The notes: generated by a model not told the origin, from the sequence alone. DNA of 59,957 nt from a virus (IMGVR_UViG_3300046462_000344:1-59957); one strand, 5' to 3'. Shown: positions 38,867-51,931, counted from the first letter of the stretch. A program made the numbers and translations.

Positions 38867-39138
38867 TGGCTGTGCCGAGGGATCTCATCTTTGCCGCCGT
38901 CCAACTGGCGCGATCTGCCGGCCCGGACTGGGATTCGTTCGTGGTTGAGCTGGAGAAATACGCAGCTACGCAGCGCGATCTGTGCGTTGCGTCCCCTATT
39001 GACGTTCTGGCTGTGGCGCAGGGCCGCGCGCAGGGCGTCTCTGTTCTGACCCACATATTGCATGACTGCAAACACGAGGCGGAGGTGCTGGAGCGCGCCG
39101 CCAAGCAAAACAAGAAGAGCCCTCTCGGCCCCGGCTAG
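38866..39138 (+). CDS. Unknown small late protein, 90 aa
   Basis: Begins one base after the preceding TAA stop begins (TAATG). All-helical (DSFVVELEKYAATQRDLCVA, then SVLTHILHDCKHEAEVLERA). Similar short proteins lie ahead of scaffold genes in other podoviruses. Function unknown. Confidence 0.5.
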   Translation: MAVPRDLIFAAVQLARSAGPDWDSFVVELEKYAATQRDLCVASPIDVLAVAQGRAQGVSVLTHILHDCKHEAEVLERAAKQNKKSPLGPG

Positions 39139-39192
39139 AGAGCGCGCATGACTCGCCCCTGCCGGATGTCCCGCAGGCGCGCATAGGAGAGA

Positions 39193-40263
39193 ATGATGGC
39201 TACCAATCCCCTGCCCGCCGATCCGGATGTGAAAATCCCGGCGGCTGTACGAGCGTCGGCCGCGAGAGCCGAGAGTCTTATAGCCCAGATGAACGGCGAC
39301 CAGCCCGGCGCGACGCCCAATGGCGAGGCCCCGGTTACCGCCGAGGGTAACGCCCCTGCTCCTCACCAGCCTGTCGAGCGCCCGAATCCGGACACGCACT
39401 TCCAGCCCCAGACCCCCCAGACACCCCCGTCTCCCCCTGCGCCCGCTCCCCATGGCGAGCAGCAGACCGAGAACTGGGAGCACCGCTACAACTCGATGAA
39501 GGGGCGCTATGAGGCGCAGGCGCGCCAGCTCTCCGATATGTCGGCGCAGATGTCCCAGCTCCAGCGCGAGCTCACGAACATCCAGCAGCAGGCGCAGCGC
39601 CGGCCGGACGGTGACCAGCACATCCAGCGCCTGATCACCCCGGAGGAAGAGAGCGACTACGGAGCGGACTTCCTGACGGTGGTCGGCAAGAAGGCCAAGG
39701 AGGAGATCACCCCCGAGATCGCCGCGATGAAGCGCGAAATGGATCAGCTTCGGGCGCAGTTTCAGGGCGTCGGGCAGAACCTCGCGCTGTCGGCCCGGGA
39801 GAAGATGTATCAGAACATGGACCAGTCGATGCCCGATTGGCGCGATCTGAACACCAATCCGCAGTTTTTATCATGGTTGAAATTGCCAGATACATATTCT
39901 GGTGCTATTCGTCATGATCTGATGATGGCGGCTTACGAGCGGAACGACGCCCCTCGGCTCACCGCCTTCTTCAAAGGCTTCCTCGCCGAAGAGGCTGCAA
40001 CGGCCCCCGCAGGGTACACAGGTCCAGCAAACGGCGCTTCGGCCCCGCAGCTCGACCTAAGAGGACTGGCGGCACCGGGCAGAGCCAAGTCAGCAGCAGC
40101 GCAGGGCGCTCCCGCTGAGAAGCCCATATTCACCCGCGCTCAAATCCAAGCGTTCTATAATGACGCCTCTCAAGGCAAGTATATCGGCAAGCAGGAAGAG
40201 CATGACCGAATCGAGAGGCAGATTTTCGACGCATCGAGGGATGGGCGCATTCGCGAACGCTGA
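39193..40263 (+). CDS. Probable capsid scaffolding protein
   Basis: 356 aa, directly before the major capsid gene, where scaffolds are encoded. The N-terminal 95 residues are Pro/Ala-rich. WEHRYNSMKGRYEAQARQLS leads into a coiled coil (MSQLQRELTNIQQQAQRR), and a second helical part ends in a basic tail (SRDGRIRER), as capsid-binding scaffold C-termini do. No protease motif. Repeat 39335 encodes VTAEGN in the linker. Start ATG 39193 or 39196. Confidence 0.75.
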   Translation: MMATNPLPADPDVKIPAAVRASAARAESLIAQMNGDQPGATPNGEAPVTAEGNAPAPHQPVERPNPDTHFQPQTPQTPPSPPAPAPHGEQQTENWEHRYNSMKGRYEAQARQLSDMSAQMSQLQRELTNIQQQAQRRPDGDQHIQRLITPEEESDYGADFLTVVGKKAKEEITPEIAAMKREMDQLRAQFQGVGQNLALSAREKMYQNMDQSMPDWRDLNTNPQFLSWLKLPDTYSGAIRHDLMMAAYERNDAPRLTAFFKGFLAEEAATAPAGYTGPANGASAPQLDLRGLAAPGRAKSAAAQGAPAEKPIFTRAQIQAFYNDASQGKYIGKQEEHDRIERQIFDASRDGRIRER

Positions 40264-40313
40264 CCCGTAAGCACCCCATGGATGGGGCTGGCGGGTGAAC
40301 CGAGGGCCTCATC

Positions 40314-41345
40314 ATGGCTGTATTTCCGATTGCGGGCGCAGGAACGACCCCGCCCATTTACCCGGCTGGCGCAACCAACACTGACTACAAAGCTATCGGC
40401 TTCATCCCGGAAATCTGGTCCGGCAAGCTGATCGAAAAATTCTACGCGAGCACTGTCCTCGCGGCGATCTCGAACACCGATTATGAGGGCGAGATCAAGA
40501 ATCAGGGCGACAAGGTCAACATCCGCACAAAGCCCACCATCAACATCTACGACTACATGGCTGGCGGCGACCTCGCCATTGACCGCCCGGCGGGCGGCAT
40601 GGTCACCCTGAACATCGACAAGGGCAAATACTTCAACAACATCATCGACGACGTCATGGAGATCCAGTCCGATCTCAACCTCCTGTCCATCTGGAGCGAC
40701 GACGCCGCCGAGCAGATGAAGATCACGATTGATCGTCAGGTGTTGGGCCCGGTCGGCGTGGTTCCCCCGGTCTACATGAACGGCGGCGGCATCCTTCATC
40801 AGGCCGACGCCGCCAACAAGGGCGCGACCGCCGGCGCGATCTCCGGCAACATCAACCTCGGCGTCACTGGCACCCCCGTCTCGGTGGTCGCCCGCAACGC
40901 CACGACCGGCACCGTCGAGATCGTCGATGTGCTCCTGCGCCTCGCGCAGTGCCTCGACGAGCAGAACATCCCGGAGACGGGACGGTGGGTCGTTCTACCC
41001 ACTTGGGCCGCGATCTCGATCAAGAGGTCGGAACTCCGGCAGGCATATCTGTCGGGTGACGCCGTTTCCATGCTGCGGAACGGCCGGCTGGGCATGGTCG
41101 ACCGCTTCACGATCTACGCCTCGAACCTGCTTCCGTTCGGCACCACCGCCGGGCTGGCTGCGGGCGAGTTCGTGATCTATGCCGGTCACGCGCATGGCCT
41201 GACCTTCGCGTCGCAGATCTCCAAGGTCGAGACGATCCGCTCCGAGCGGACCTTCGGCACCTTGCTCCGCGGCTTGCAGGTCTATGGATCGAAGGTCCTC
41301 GACGGCAAGGCGCTGGCCGAGGCCATCGTCCTCAACGCCGGCTGA
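40314..41345 (+). CDS. Major capsid protein
   Basis: 343 aa with HK97-fold coat features of the P22/T7-like podovirus group: N-terminal FIPEIWSGKLIEKFYASTVL, then GDKVNIRTKPTINIYDYMAG, and a C-terminal domain with AHAHGLTFASQISKVETIRS. No pro-peptide cleavage site is obvious. It follows the scaffold gene and is followed by a strong hairpin, which fits high late expression. Confidence 0.9.
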   Translation: MAVFPIAGAGTTPPIYPAGATNTDYKAIGFIPEIWSGKLIEKFYASTVLAAISNTDYEGEIKNQGDKVNIRTKPTINIYDYMAGGDLAIDRPAGGMVTLNIDKGKYFNNIIDDVMEIQSDLNLLSIWSDDAAEQMKITIDRQVLGPVGVVPPVYMNGGGILHQADAANKGATAGAISGNINLGVTGTPVSVVARNATTGTVEIVDVLLRLAQCLDEQNIPETGRWVVLPTWAAISIKRSELRQAYLSGDAVSMLRNGRLGMVDRFTIYASNLLPFGTTAGLAAGEFVIYAGHAHGLTFASQISKVETIRSERTFGTLLRGLQVYGSKVLDGKALAEAIVLNAG

Positions 41346-41373
41346 CCCCCGGCGGTTACCGCTGGAAGTAACA

Positions 41374-41399
41374 GGGGGGCCCGGGCAAACCGGCCCCCC
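41374..41399 (+). terminator. Hairpin after the major capsid gene
   Basis: GGGGGGCC / GGCCCCCC (8 bp) with a 10-nt loop, 29 bp past the capsid stop and just after repeat 41356-41371. The following TTGG is a poor U tract, so termination may be partial, lowering tail-gene expression relative to capsid. Confidence 0.6.
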
Positions 41400-41418
41400 T
41401 TGGACTATGGGGGTGGAT

Positions 41419-41763
41419 ATGGCGATCAAATATGCGACTGGAGCGGGTTACGTCGGGATATGCCGGACCTTACTGCAGGACACCGTCCAGCCCTACCGCT
41501 ATTCAGATCCCGAGTTCCTTCAAGCGCTCAATCTCGGCCTGTCGGACGCATGGCGGATACGGTATGATTTCTTCCTCGGTCTGGAGGGGCCACCACTCTA
41601 CACTGACCTGACCCAGACCGTGAAGTTCCCCAACGGATATGAGACGGCGCTGGTCTATTATATGTGCGGCCACATCCAGTTGCGCGACGACGAAGTGAAC
41701 GTGGATCAGCGCGCCGCGAGCTTCTTGGCGCGGTTCCAAGCGACGCTCCTGTCGCTGCAGTGA
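41419..41763 (+). CDS. Head-tail adaptor-like protein, 114 aa
   Basis: ATG 41419 after GGGGTGG (a second ATG at 41407 has no site). The segment YSDPEFLQALNLGLSDAWRI is typical of the DUF6682-like small adaptor proteins placed between capsid and tail genes in podoviruses. Probably a connector ring component. Confidence 0.6.
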   Translation: MAIKYATGAGYVGICRTLLQDTVQPYRYSDPEFLQALNLGLSDAWRIRYDFFLGLEGPPLYTDLTQTVKFPNGYETALVYYMCGHIQLRDDEVNVDQRAASFLARFQATLLSLQ

Positions 41764-41776
41764 GAGAGGGCTGACG

Positions 41777-42366
41777 ATGGCCAATACCGATCTCGGAGCG
41801 CTCCTCGAGCATGCTCAGGTCAGGTTGCCCGGCGCTCTTCCGGAGACGATCAAACTCGAACTCGATGCGCTGATGAATGATTTCTGCGACGCGACCAACG
41901 TGTGGAACCTCGGCATCCCATTCACCACCCAGCCAAACGTCACGGACTACGAACTCACGGTCAACAATGGCCTGATCAACCGGGTTCTCAATGTCGTCGG
42001 CGCGGACAACAGGGTCATGCCGGCGACTTTCCAGATGCCGGACACGCTTTCACTGGTCCACACCCCGACCAGCGAGCAGGAGCTGACAGTCAACGTCGGG
42101 CTGATCCCCGACAATTCATCGCCGCTCGAAGTGCCGTGCTGGATCTACGCCCAGTATCGCAACTGTCTGCTCGACGGCGTCATCGGCCGCATGATGAGCC
42201 AGACCTCCAAGCCCTACTCGAATGATAAGGCGGCGGTGTTCCATCTGCGCAACTACGCCAAGGGGGCGCAGCAAGCCAAGAACGACGTGCTGCACCAGTT
42301 CATGTTCCGCGGTCAGGGATGGATGTTCCCGCAGTCGATCCGCACTCGCAACCAGAGGGGTTGGAT

Positions 42367-42373
<7 letters not shown>
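41777..42373 (+). CDS. Tail adaptor / tubular protein A-like protein, 198 aa
   Basis: The N-terminal [20 protein letters not shown] and [16 protein letters not shown], the middle beta region, and the C-terminal [13 protein letters not shown]...GQGWMFPQ pattern recur in podovirus adaptor/gatekeeper proteins analogous to T7 gp11. It should bind the portal and the nozzle protein. Its end overlaps the fibre gene start by 7 bp. Confidence 0.7.
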
Positions 42374-45830
<3,457 letters not shown>

Positions 45831-45834
<4 letters not shown>

Positions 45835-46412
45835 TCGACCGCAAATATTTCTTCGACAAGGTGCGGGCGTCCCTATTCACCGGCGAGATGACGACCGGGC
45901 AGGTGGTGGGGCTGGAGGCGCTGCTGACGGTGTGGGAGGAGGACTTTCTCGACTTCCCCAAATCCTTCCTCGCCTACTGTCTCGCCACCGCCTATCACGA
46001 GACGGGCCGCAAGATGCAGCCGGTCGAGGAAATCGGGAAGGGCAAGTCCAAGAAATACGGCAAGCCGGTGGGGCCCTACAACCACGTCTATTATGGCCGC
46101 GGCCACGTCCAGTTGACGTGGGAGGACAACTACAAGAAGGCGAACACGCAGCTCGCCAAATACGACATCGGCGTCGACCTCCACAAGGAGCCGCACCGCG
46201 CGCTCGAGGATGAAATCTCGGCCTACGTCCTGCTCGACGGATCGCTGCACGGCTGGTTCACCGGCAAGAAGCTCGCCGACTATTTCGGCCCCGACAAGGA
46301 CGACCCCGTCAACGCCCGCAAGATCATCAACCGCCTCGACAAGGCCGAGACGATCGCCGGCTATTACCGCAAGTTCAAGGACGCCTTGAGAGATGAGGCC
46401 GTGAGTGTCTGA
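45831..46412 (+). CDS. GH19-type endolysin (muramidase/chitinase fold)
   Basis: 193 aa. The catalytic-region pattern [20 protein letters not shown] (H56, E57 with E66/E67 after it) and [18 protein letters not shown] is the signature of GH19/lysozyme-like phage endolysins. No signal peptide, so it depends on a holin. Preceded by repeat 45805-45820 and AAGGAGG. Directly followed by a holin gene with an 8-bp overlap. Confidence 0.88.
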
Positions 46413-46785
46413 CGCCGAGAAAGCACTGGAGAGCGCACTGCCCTATCCGGCGATCAGCGGGCTGGTCATCGTGGGCTTCTGCGCGACCCTGATGTTTCTC
46501 AGTCTGGTCTACGTCGGGCGCAGGCTTGCGGGCACCCACCCGCGCGACTCCTACATCATGCCCCTGCTGTCGATCCTGATCACGCTGATGTTCTTCGGCA
46601 TCGTCGGCCTGACCATGACCCGCAATCTGCCGGAGAACAAAGACACCGCGCTGCTGCTGGGCGGATTGATCGCGGCATTCACCACGATGATCAATTACTG
46701 GTTCACCCATGTTCGCCGCCCGACCGATCCAACGGCCGTCGACAGTGAGCCGCCTCCTCCCGAAGACACTGAACCAAAGGGGTAA
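46405..46785 (+). CDS. Putative holin, 126 aa, three TM segments
   Basis: GTG start at 46405. Hydrophobic segments at about 19-39 (GLVIVGFCATLMFLSLVYVG), 51-70 (LLSILITLMFFGIVGLTM) and 83-99, then a Pro/Glu-rich cytoplasmic tail. Position directly after the endolysin supports holin function. The three-TM type resembles class I holins. Confidence 0.7.
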   Translation: MSDAEKALESALPYPAISGLVIVGFCATLMFLSLVYVGRRLAGTHPRDSYIMPLLSILITLMFFGIVGLTMTRNLPENKDTALLLGGLIAAFTTMINYWFTHVRRPTDPTAVDSEPPPPEDTEPKG

Positions 46786-46789
46786 CGCC

Positions 46790-47077
46790 ATGTGCTTCTC
46801 ACTAGGCTGGCTTCAACAATTCCTGATCTGGTGCGTCATCGTCGGCGCGGTCATCGCCATCCTGCAGCTCTTCATCCCGTGGGTGCTGGCGCAAGCCGGG
46901 GCGCTGGGCGGCGCGATGAACACGGTTCTCGCGGTCGTGCGGATCATCGTGTGGGCGATCATCGTTATCTTCGTGATCTACATCGTGTTTGATCTCTTGA
47001 GCTGCCTTCTCGGCAGCGGGGGAATCAGCCTCCCGAGGCTCAAGAACACATTGCTCACGCCTTACTTCTGGGGGTAA
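46790..47077 (+). CDS. Membrane protein with two TM segments, 95 aa
   Basis: ATG 46790 after GGGGTAACGCC (half-repeat). TM segments FLIWCVIVGAVIAILQLFIP and IIVWAIIVIFVIYIVF. The TAA stop is in repeat 47062-47077. Possibly a second holin, antiholin or i-spanin-like helper in the lysis cassette. Confidence 0.6.
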   Translation: MCFSLGWLQQFLIWCVIVGAVIAILQLFIPWVLAQAGALGGAMNTVLAVVRIIVWAIIVIFVIYIVFDLLSCLLGSGGISLPRLKNTLLTPYFWG

Positions 47078-47120
47078 CATCCCACTGCCGATGACGTGAA
47101 CGACCACATGGAGTATCTCG

Positions 47121-47423
47121 ATGAACAACAAGCACCCTTCACATGACCATAAGCCCGCCCATGACGCGCCAGCGAAAGCGCCGGAAGAGAAAATTCTCTC
47201 CGGCGAGGAAATGATCGCCGCCCGCACCGCCGCCGAGCAGGACGCCGGCAAGAAAGGGCTGGAGAGCTACGCCGCCGAGCGCAAGCGGCTGGAGGCGCTG
47301 CTCGAGAAGAACGAGCCTCTCCAAGCCGAGATTAAAGAGAAAAAGCTGAAAGAAGCTTTCGAGGAGCCGCCAAGAAAAGGTGAGCGCCACCGCGACGCCG
47401 GCGACGAAAACGAAGACGTCTGA
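47121..47423 (+). CDS. Charged coiled-coil protein, 100 aa
   Basis: His/Pro-rich start (NNKHPSHDHKPAHDAPAKAP), then a long Glu/Lys helix (AERKRLEALLEKNEPLQAEI). Soluble and probably elongated. Placed between lysis and fibre genes; unknown role. Confidence 0.5.
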   Translation: MNNKHPSHDHKPAHDAPAKAPEEKILSGEEMIAARTAAEQDAGKKGLESYAAERKRLEALLEKNEPLQAEIKEKKLKEAFEEPPRKGERHRDAGDENEDV

Positions 47424-47437
47424 ACCGGAGTTTCGCC

Positions 47438-48073
47438 ATGCCGTTTTCCGCCAAGCATCACTTCACCTCCCCCAAGGGAGATGACCCGGACACGACGCTC
47501 GTCAATCCGTCGAACTGGAACGCCGAGCACGACCTCAACATGGACACCAACGCCATCCTCGGCCGCTATTCGGCGGGCGCGGGGCCTGTGCAGGAGCTTT
47601 CTCTCGGCGCAGGGTTTCATGTCGATGGGTCAGGAGTGATCACGGCGGGGTTCGATTCGGGGACGGCGATGGTATTCTATGCGTCGGCGGCTCCGACCGG
47701 GTGGTGGCAGGAGAACATCCACGACTACGCCTTGCGGGTGGTGAACACCAACGGCGGGCCGGGACATGGCGAGGTCGGCCTGTCGCAGTGGCAGGCGCAA
47801 GCAATCGGAGCCCACGCCCTAACCGTCAATGAAATGCCCTCCCACACCCATACCGGGCGCGACACCGGGCATTCCCACAACATGGGGGGCTCGCGGCTGG
47901 ACGTGGCCGGCAACAACGGGATTGCTTTCGGAAACGGGTGGCAGATGGGCAACAAGTTGACTGACGGGGCGGCTGCGAACATCCAGATCGACGCTGCTGG
48001 AGCGAGCTGGGGGCATGTCCATCCCCTGATGCAATTTGCCTATGTCGACGTCATCATCTGCAGAAAGTATTGA
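47438..48073 (+). CDS. Tail-collar-domain fibre tip protein, 211 aa
   Basis: The segment AMVFYASAAPTGWWQENIHD followed by YALRVVNTNGG is the phage tail collar domain. EMPSHTHTGRDTGHSH and GHVHPLMQFAYVDVIICRK contain the metal-coordinating His-x-His pairs of such fibre tips. Likely a second receptor-binding protein or fibre cap. Confidence 0.8.
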   Translation: MPFSAKHHFTSPKGDDPDTTLVNPSNWNAEHDLNMDTNAILGRYSAGAGPVQELSLGAGFHVDGSGVITAGFDSGTAMVFYASAAPTGWWQENIHDYALRVVNTNGGPGHGEVGLSQWQAQAIGAHALTVNEMPSHTHTGRDTGHSHNMGGSRLDVAGNNGIAFGNGWQMGNKLTDGAAANIQIDAAGASWGHVHPLMQFAYVDVIICRKY

Positions 48074-48077
48074 TCCC

Positions 48078-48398
48078 ATGGACCAGATCCCCCACGGGCC
48101 CAAACACCTGATCTGCCCGCAGCATCGCAAGAAGATGTCTCTGGTCTGCCACACCTGTCCGTGGTGGGTGCAGATCCGCGGCAAGGACCCGCAGACGGGC
48201 AAGGAGCTCGATCAATGGAGCTGCGCGGTCGCGTTACTTCCGACGGTAATTCTGGAGACGGCGCACCAGACCAAATCGGTCGCCGCCGCCACCGAGAGCT
48301 TCCGCAATGAGGTCGTCGCCGCCAACGAGCGCGCCGTGAAGGAGCGCCTCGGGTTAGCCCGGCCATCTCCCCCACCCATGCTCATCGAAGAGGGGTAA
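48078..48398 (+). CDS. Zinc-finger-like conserved phage protein, 106 aa
   Basis: N-terminal CPQH...VCHTCPWW and WSCAVALL give four Cys and a His for metal binding, then a helix ILETAHQTKSVAAATESFRN. This layout recurs in podovirus late operons; function unknown. Repeat 48234-48249 lies inside. Confidence 0.65.
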   Translation: MDQIPHGPKHLICPQHRKKMSLVCHTCPWWVQIRGKDPQTGKELDQWSCAVALLPTVILETAHQTKSVAAATESFRNEVVAANERAVKERLGLARPSPPPMLIEEG

Positions 48399-48402
48399 CC
48401 GG

Positions 48403-50166
48403 ATGCCGGTAATCAAGATCGCGGGCTTCGGGGGCATGACGCCGATCTTTGACGAGCGTCTGATCGGCGACGAGTTCGCGGCCTATGCCGAGAACACATG
48501 GCTGCAGCAGGGCACCCTCCAAGGGATGCCGGTCATGACGCCGCTCTACACCCTCAAGCAGCTCGGCTCTGAATACGTTTTCCGGTTCCCGATTGATCTA
48601 TCCGACGCCATCCACATGCCCGCCTCGACGTGGATGGAGTTCCCCAACGCCGACACGGTCGTCATTCCGGGCATGGTCACGGACGATGAATGGGACCGCT
48701 ATTACTGGTGCCAGCCGGGGTCGCCGCCGCAATACAACACCAAGGCGCGCATCGACGCCGGGGACCCGCCTTACACCCTCGGCATGCCCTATCCGACTGT
48801 CCCGCCCACCTTGTCCTCGACCGGTGGCGCTTCCTCGACGCTGACCACGCGCGCCTATGTCGTGCTCTGGGTTTCCGCCTATGGCGAGGAGGGCGCGCCC
48901 AGCCCGCCCGCCGTCCACACCGGCAAGATCGACGACGTCTGGACGCTGACCAATATCCCGCAGCCGGGCCCTGCGGACCTCGCCAACCGCAACATAACCA
49001 AGTGCGCCATCTACCGCACGGTGACCGCCGCGAACGGCTTCACCGACTATTTTTACGTCAGCTATGTCGCCATCGGGACGACGTCCTTCACTGACAATAT
49101 CCCCGACTCCTCCATCGTTGGCGGGCGCAACCTGTCGAGCGTGACGTTCACCGGCCCCCCGATCCTCGACGGCTGGATACAGATGCCCAACGGCATCATC
49201 GCTGGATGGTCCGGCAAGGACATTCTGTTCTGCGAGCCCTACCTTCCGCATGCGTGGCCGGTCGAATACCAAATGTCGTCCGACTACGACATTATCGGGT
49301 TCGGGGTCCTCGGGCAGACCTTGATGGTCATGACGCAGAGCCGGCCTTACGCCATCACCGGCGTCCATCCCTCCGCGATGACCATGGCGGCGCTGCCGAC
49401 CATCGAGCCGTGCCTGTCGCGCGGGTCGATCGTATCGACGCTCAATGGGGTCTATTACGCCTCGCCCAACGGCTTGATCCTCGCCCAGCCGGGCGGGGCG
49501 GAGAACATCACGCTCGAGAAGGTAAGCCGCCGCGAGTGGCAGTCGCTTGTGCCGCTGGAGACGATTCGCGCCACGCGGCTGGGCGACGCCTATTATGGCT
49601 GGGGCACCCAGATCGACGGCAGCTTCCAGATCAGCGCCTTCGCCACCGGACCCACGGCTCATGCCGGGGTGGAGGCGTTCGCCACGGTCAACTATGGTCA
49701 GGCGCGGCAGGGCATACTGGTCAACCTCGCGGGCACCAAGCAGGCGATCACGGTCCTGACCAACCCCGATCCCTTGCGCAATCTCATGACCGACGTGTGG
49801 ACCGGCGAGGTCCTGATCATCCGCGACAATATCGTCTACTGGCTGGACGCCAACAATCCGGACCCGGCGCGTGAAAAATATTCGTGGAAGTCGAAGAAGT
49901 TCAAGACGCCGTTCATGAAGAACCTTGCGGCGGCGCGCATCTTTTTCGACGTGCCGGATACGGTGCCTTCCGTCGGCCCCTACATCACGCTCAGGGTTTA
50001 CGCCGATGACCGGCAAGTGCTGGTGCGGGACATCAACGCTTCCGGCGAGCTGATCCGGCTCCCCAGCGGCTTCAAGGCGACATGGTGGCAGTTCGAGGTG
50101 GACAGCATCGTGCCGATCGCCGAGATCGCCATCGCCAACACCGCAAAGGAGCTCCTCGGTGCCTAA
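48403..50166 (+). CDS. Tail tubular protein B-like nozzle protein
   Basis: 587 aa, the size expected for podovirus nozzle proteins (T7 gp12 analogues). Starts PVIKIAGFGGMTPIFDERLI with FAAYAENTWLQQGTLQGMPV. The rest is beta-propeller-like, with repeated VYY/YWL strands, and TTRAYVVLWVSAYGEEGAPS is a conserved segment. It forms the tail tube tip and follows the fibre genes. Confidence 0.8.
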   Translation: MPVIKIAGFGGMTPIFDERLIGDEFAAYAENTWLQQGTLQGMPVMTPLYTLKQLGSEYVFRFPIDLSDAIHMPASTWMEFPNADTVVIPGMVTDDEWDRYYWCQPGSPPQYNTKARIDAGDPPYTLGMPYPTVPPTLSSTGGASSTLTTRAYVVLWVSAYGEEGAPSPPAVHTGKIDDVWTLTNIPQPGPADLANRNITKCAIYRTVTAANGFTDYFYVSYVAIGTTSFTDNIPDSSIVGGRNLSSVTFTGPPILDGWIQMPNGIIAGWSGKDILFCEPYLPHAWPVEYQMSSDYDIIGFGVLGQTLMVMTQSRPYAITGVHPSAMTMAALPTIEPCLSRGSIVSTLNGVYYASPNGLILAQPGGAENITLEKVSRREWQSLVPLETIRATRLGDAYYGWGTQIDGSFQISAFATGPTAHAGVEAFATVNYGQARQGILVNLAGTKQAITVLTNPDPLRNLMTDVWTGEVLIIRDNIVYWLDANNPDPAREKYSWKSKKFKTPFMKNLAAARIFFDVPDTVPSVGPYITLRVYADDRQVLVRDINASGELIRLPSGFKATWWQFEVDSIVPIAEIAIANTAKELLGA

Positions 50167-50356
50167 AGCCAACATGCCTTCCATACCCGTGCCGACGATG
50201 GATAGTCGCTCGCTGCAGGCCTCGCTGATGGTGGCCAAGCAAGCTATCGAGCTTTTGGCCGGGCAGAGCGGAAATGATCAATCGAACGCCGCCGTCACAT
50301 GGCAGGATCTGGTCACGCTGGGGATCATCAATCAAGCGCAGGTTCCGAAGAAATGA
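50159..50356 (+). CDS. Conserved small late protein, 65 aa
   Basis: GTG start at 50159 after AAGGAG. The C-terminal VTWQDLVTLGIINQAQVPK is a frequent ending of short podovirus proteins encoded after the nozzle gene. Unknown structural role. Confidence 0.65.
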   Translation: MPKANMPSIPVPTMDSRSLQASLMVAKQAIELLAGQSGNDQSNAAVTWQDLVTLGIINQAQVPKK

Positions 50357-50805
50357 TTGTCCACAACAACCCCTCAGCCACGCATCTTATAGCTCACGCC
50401 GCCGGGGTGGTCTTCAATGCGGACTTCGACGTGTGCCTTGCGCGGATCGAGGAGAAGGATGGGATGGCGGTTACCCGCGGGGGTATCATCATTCAGAACT
50501 ACAACAAGGCCAGCATATACTTGCACATGGCGGGATTCGACGGCCGCTGGATAAATACTGACATGCTCTGGATCACGTTTGACTACCCATTCAACCAGTT
50601 GAAAGTCAGGAAAATCCTGTGCCCGATCCCGTCCAAGAACACCCGCTCGCTTGCTATTAACCTGCGGCTGGGGTTTAAGATTGAAGCGAGGATTGCTGAC
50701 GTTTTCCCAGATGACGACATGATCTTGACGTCGATCGTCCGAGAAAACTGCCGATGGCTCGACATCAAACCTAAAGGCATCCAGCGGAGATACAGCGATG
50801 GGTAA
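50353..50805 (+). CDS. GNAT-like acetyltransferase, 150 aa
   Basis: Overlaps the preceding stop (ATGA). The GNAT pattern is visible: GGIIIQNYNKASIYLHMAG (strand/helix), WITFDYPFNQLKVRKILCPI, the N-alpha segment SKNTRSLAINLRLGFKIEAR (xGFxxE motif) and a closing strand with CRWLDI. Phage late operons often carry this family beside internal virion proteins. Substrate unknown. Local GC falls at 50540-50720, perhaps recent acquisition. Confidence 0.7.
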   Translation: MIVHNNPSATHLIAHAAGVVFNADFDVCLARIEEKDGMAVTRGGIIIQNYNKASIYLHMAGFDGRWINTDMLWITFDYPFNQLKVRKILCPIPSKNTRSLAINLRLGFKIEARIADVFPDDDMILTSIVRENCRWLDIKPKGIQRRYSDG

Positions 50806-51928
50806 AGGTGGTGGAGGGAAAGCCCCGGACGCACCAAACTATGCGCCGCTGATGGCTGCGATCACGCAGGCCGCGAACAACCAGTACGGCACCGCGCAAG
50901 ACCAGCAGAACTGGGCGAACGCGCAGTTCGGCCAGAACTACGCCCAGAACCAGCAGGTCAACCAGAACCTCGCCCAGCTTGCGGGCGGCATGCAGGGGCA
51001 GGGCCAGACGGCGGCGAATCTCTACGCCCAGTCTTATGCGCCTCTACAGGCGAAATATGTTCAGGAGGCGCAGGACTGGGGCAACGAAACCAATCAGGGT
51101 TATGCCGCTAGTCAGGCTCAGGCCGGCGTGGCGCAGCAGTTCAATCAGGCGCGTGACGCCAGCGTCCAGCAGCTAGAGAGCTACGGCGTCAAGCCCAGCG
51201 ACACCCGCATGGCGGCGCTCGATATCGGGGCGCGCACGGGTCAAGCCGCGGCGGAGGCCGGTGCGGGAACCAAGGCGGCGAGCGACCGCGTGATGCAGGG
51301 CATGCAGCTCCAGCAGGGCGCTATCGGTCAGGGTCTGCAGACCGCCGGTCTGGCGAATCAGGACTGGACCGGGGCGGCTGCGATGACCAACCAGCAGCTC
51401 AACAATTCTCTCCAGACGACCGGCAGCGGCGCTCAGACGATGGGCACCGGCCTTGGCTGGACCGGCGCGGCCAACCCCATGCTGACCGCCACCGGCACCC
51501 TGATGAACCAGCAGTACCAGAACGAGATCGAGAAATACAAAGCGGAGCAGTCGGCATCGTCTGGCACAGGGGCGTTGATCGGCGGCGCGCTTGGGCTGGC
51601 GACAAAGCTTATCCCCTCCTTCGCCCAAGGCGGCGGGGTTCCGCCAGACCAGACGCAGGGGGGCGCGATCCCCATGCAGGCGTCCCCGACCAATGGATCG
51701 GCGGTCGACGACGTTCCGGCGGCGCTCACTGTCGGGGAGTTTGTTGTGCCGAAGGACGTCACGAGCTGGCTCGGCGAGAAGCACCTGCAGCAGCAAATCC
51801 AGAAGGCTCGGCAGGAGAAGCAGCAGGCTCAGGCCAAACCAGAAGTTCACGCCGCGATACCGCAGGCTCCGACCTTCGCTTCGCGCCCCCAGCAACCGCA
51901 GCCGCAGGGCGCATTACCCCCGGGGTAA
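50798..51928 (+). CDS. Internal virion protein, Gln/Ala-rich, 376 aa
   Basis: Gly/Lys-rich start (GKGGGGKAPDAPNYAPLMAA) followed by a long Gln/Ala/Asn-rich helical region. A Gly-rich hydrophobic segment (GALIGGALGLATKL) may insert in membranes. The C-terminal DDVPAALTVGEFVVPKDVTS is a conserved motif of podovirus internal proteins. Likely ejected with DNA, with the two following large proteins. The stop lies in repeat 51914-51928. Confidence 0.7.
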   Translation: MGKGGGGKAPDAPNYAPLMAAITQAANNQYGTAQDQQNWANAQFGQNYAQNQQVNQNLAQLAGGMQGQGQTAANLYAQSYAPLQAKYVQEAQDWGNETNQGYAASQAQAGVAQQFNQARDASVQQLESYGVKPSDTRMAALDIGARTGQAAAEAGAGTKAASDRVMQGMQLQQGAIGQGLQTAGLANQDWTGAAAMTNQQLNNSLQTTGSGAQTMGTGLGWTGAANPMLTATGTLMNQQYQNEIEKYKAEQSASSGTGALIGGALGLATKLIPSFAQGGGVPPDQTQGGAIPMQASPTNGSAVDDVPAALTVGEFVVPKDVTSWLGEKHLQQQIQKARQEKQQAQAKPEVHAAIPQAPTFASRPQQPQPQGALPPG

Positions 51929-51931
51929 CCC

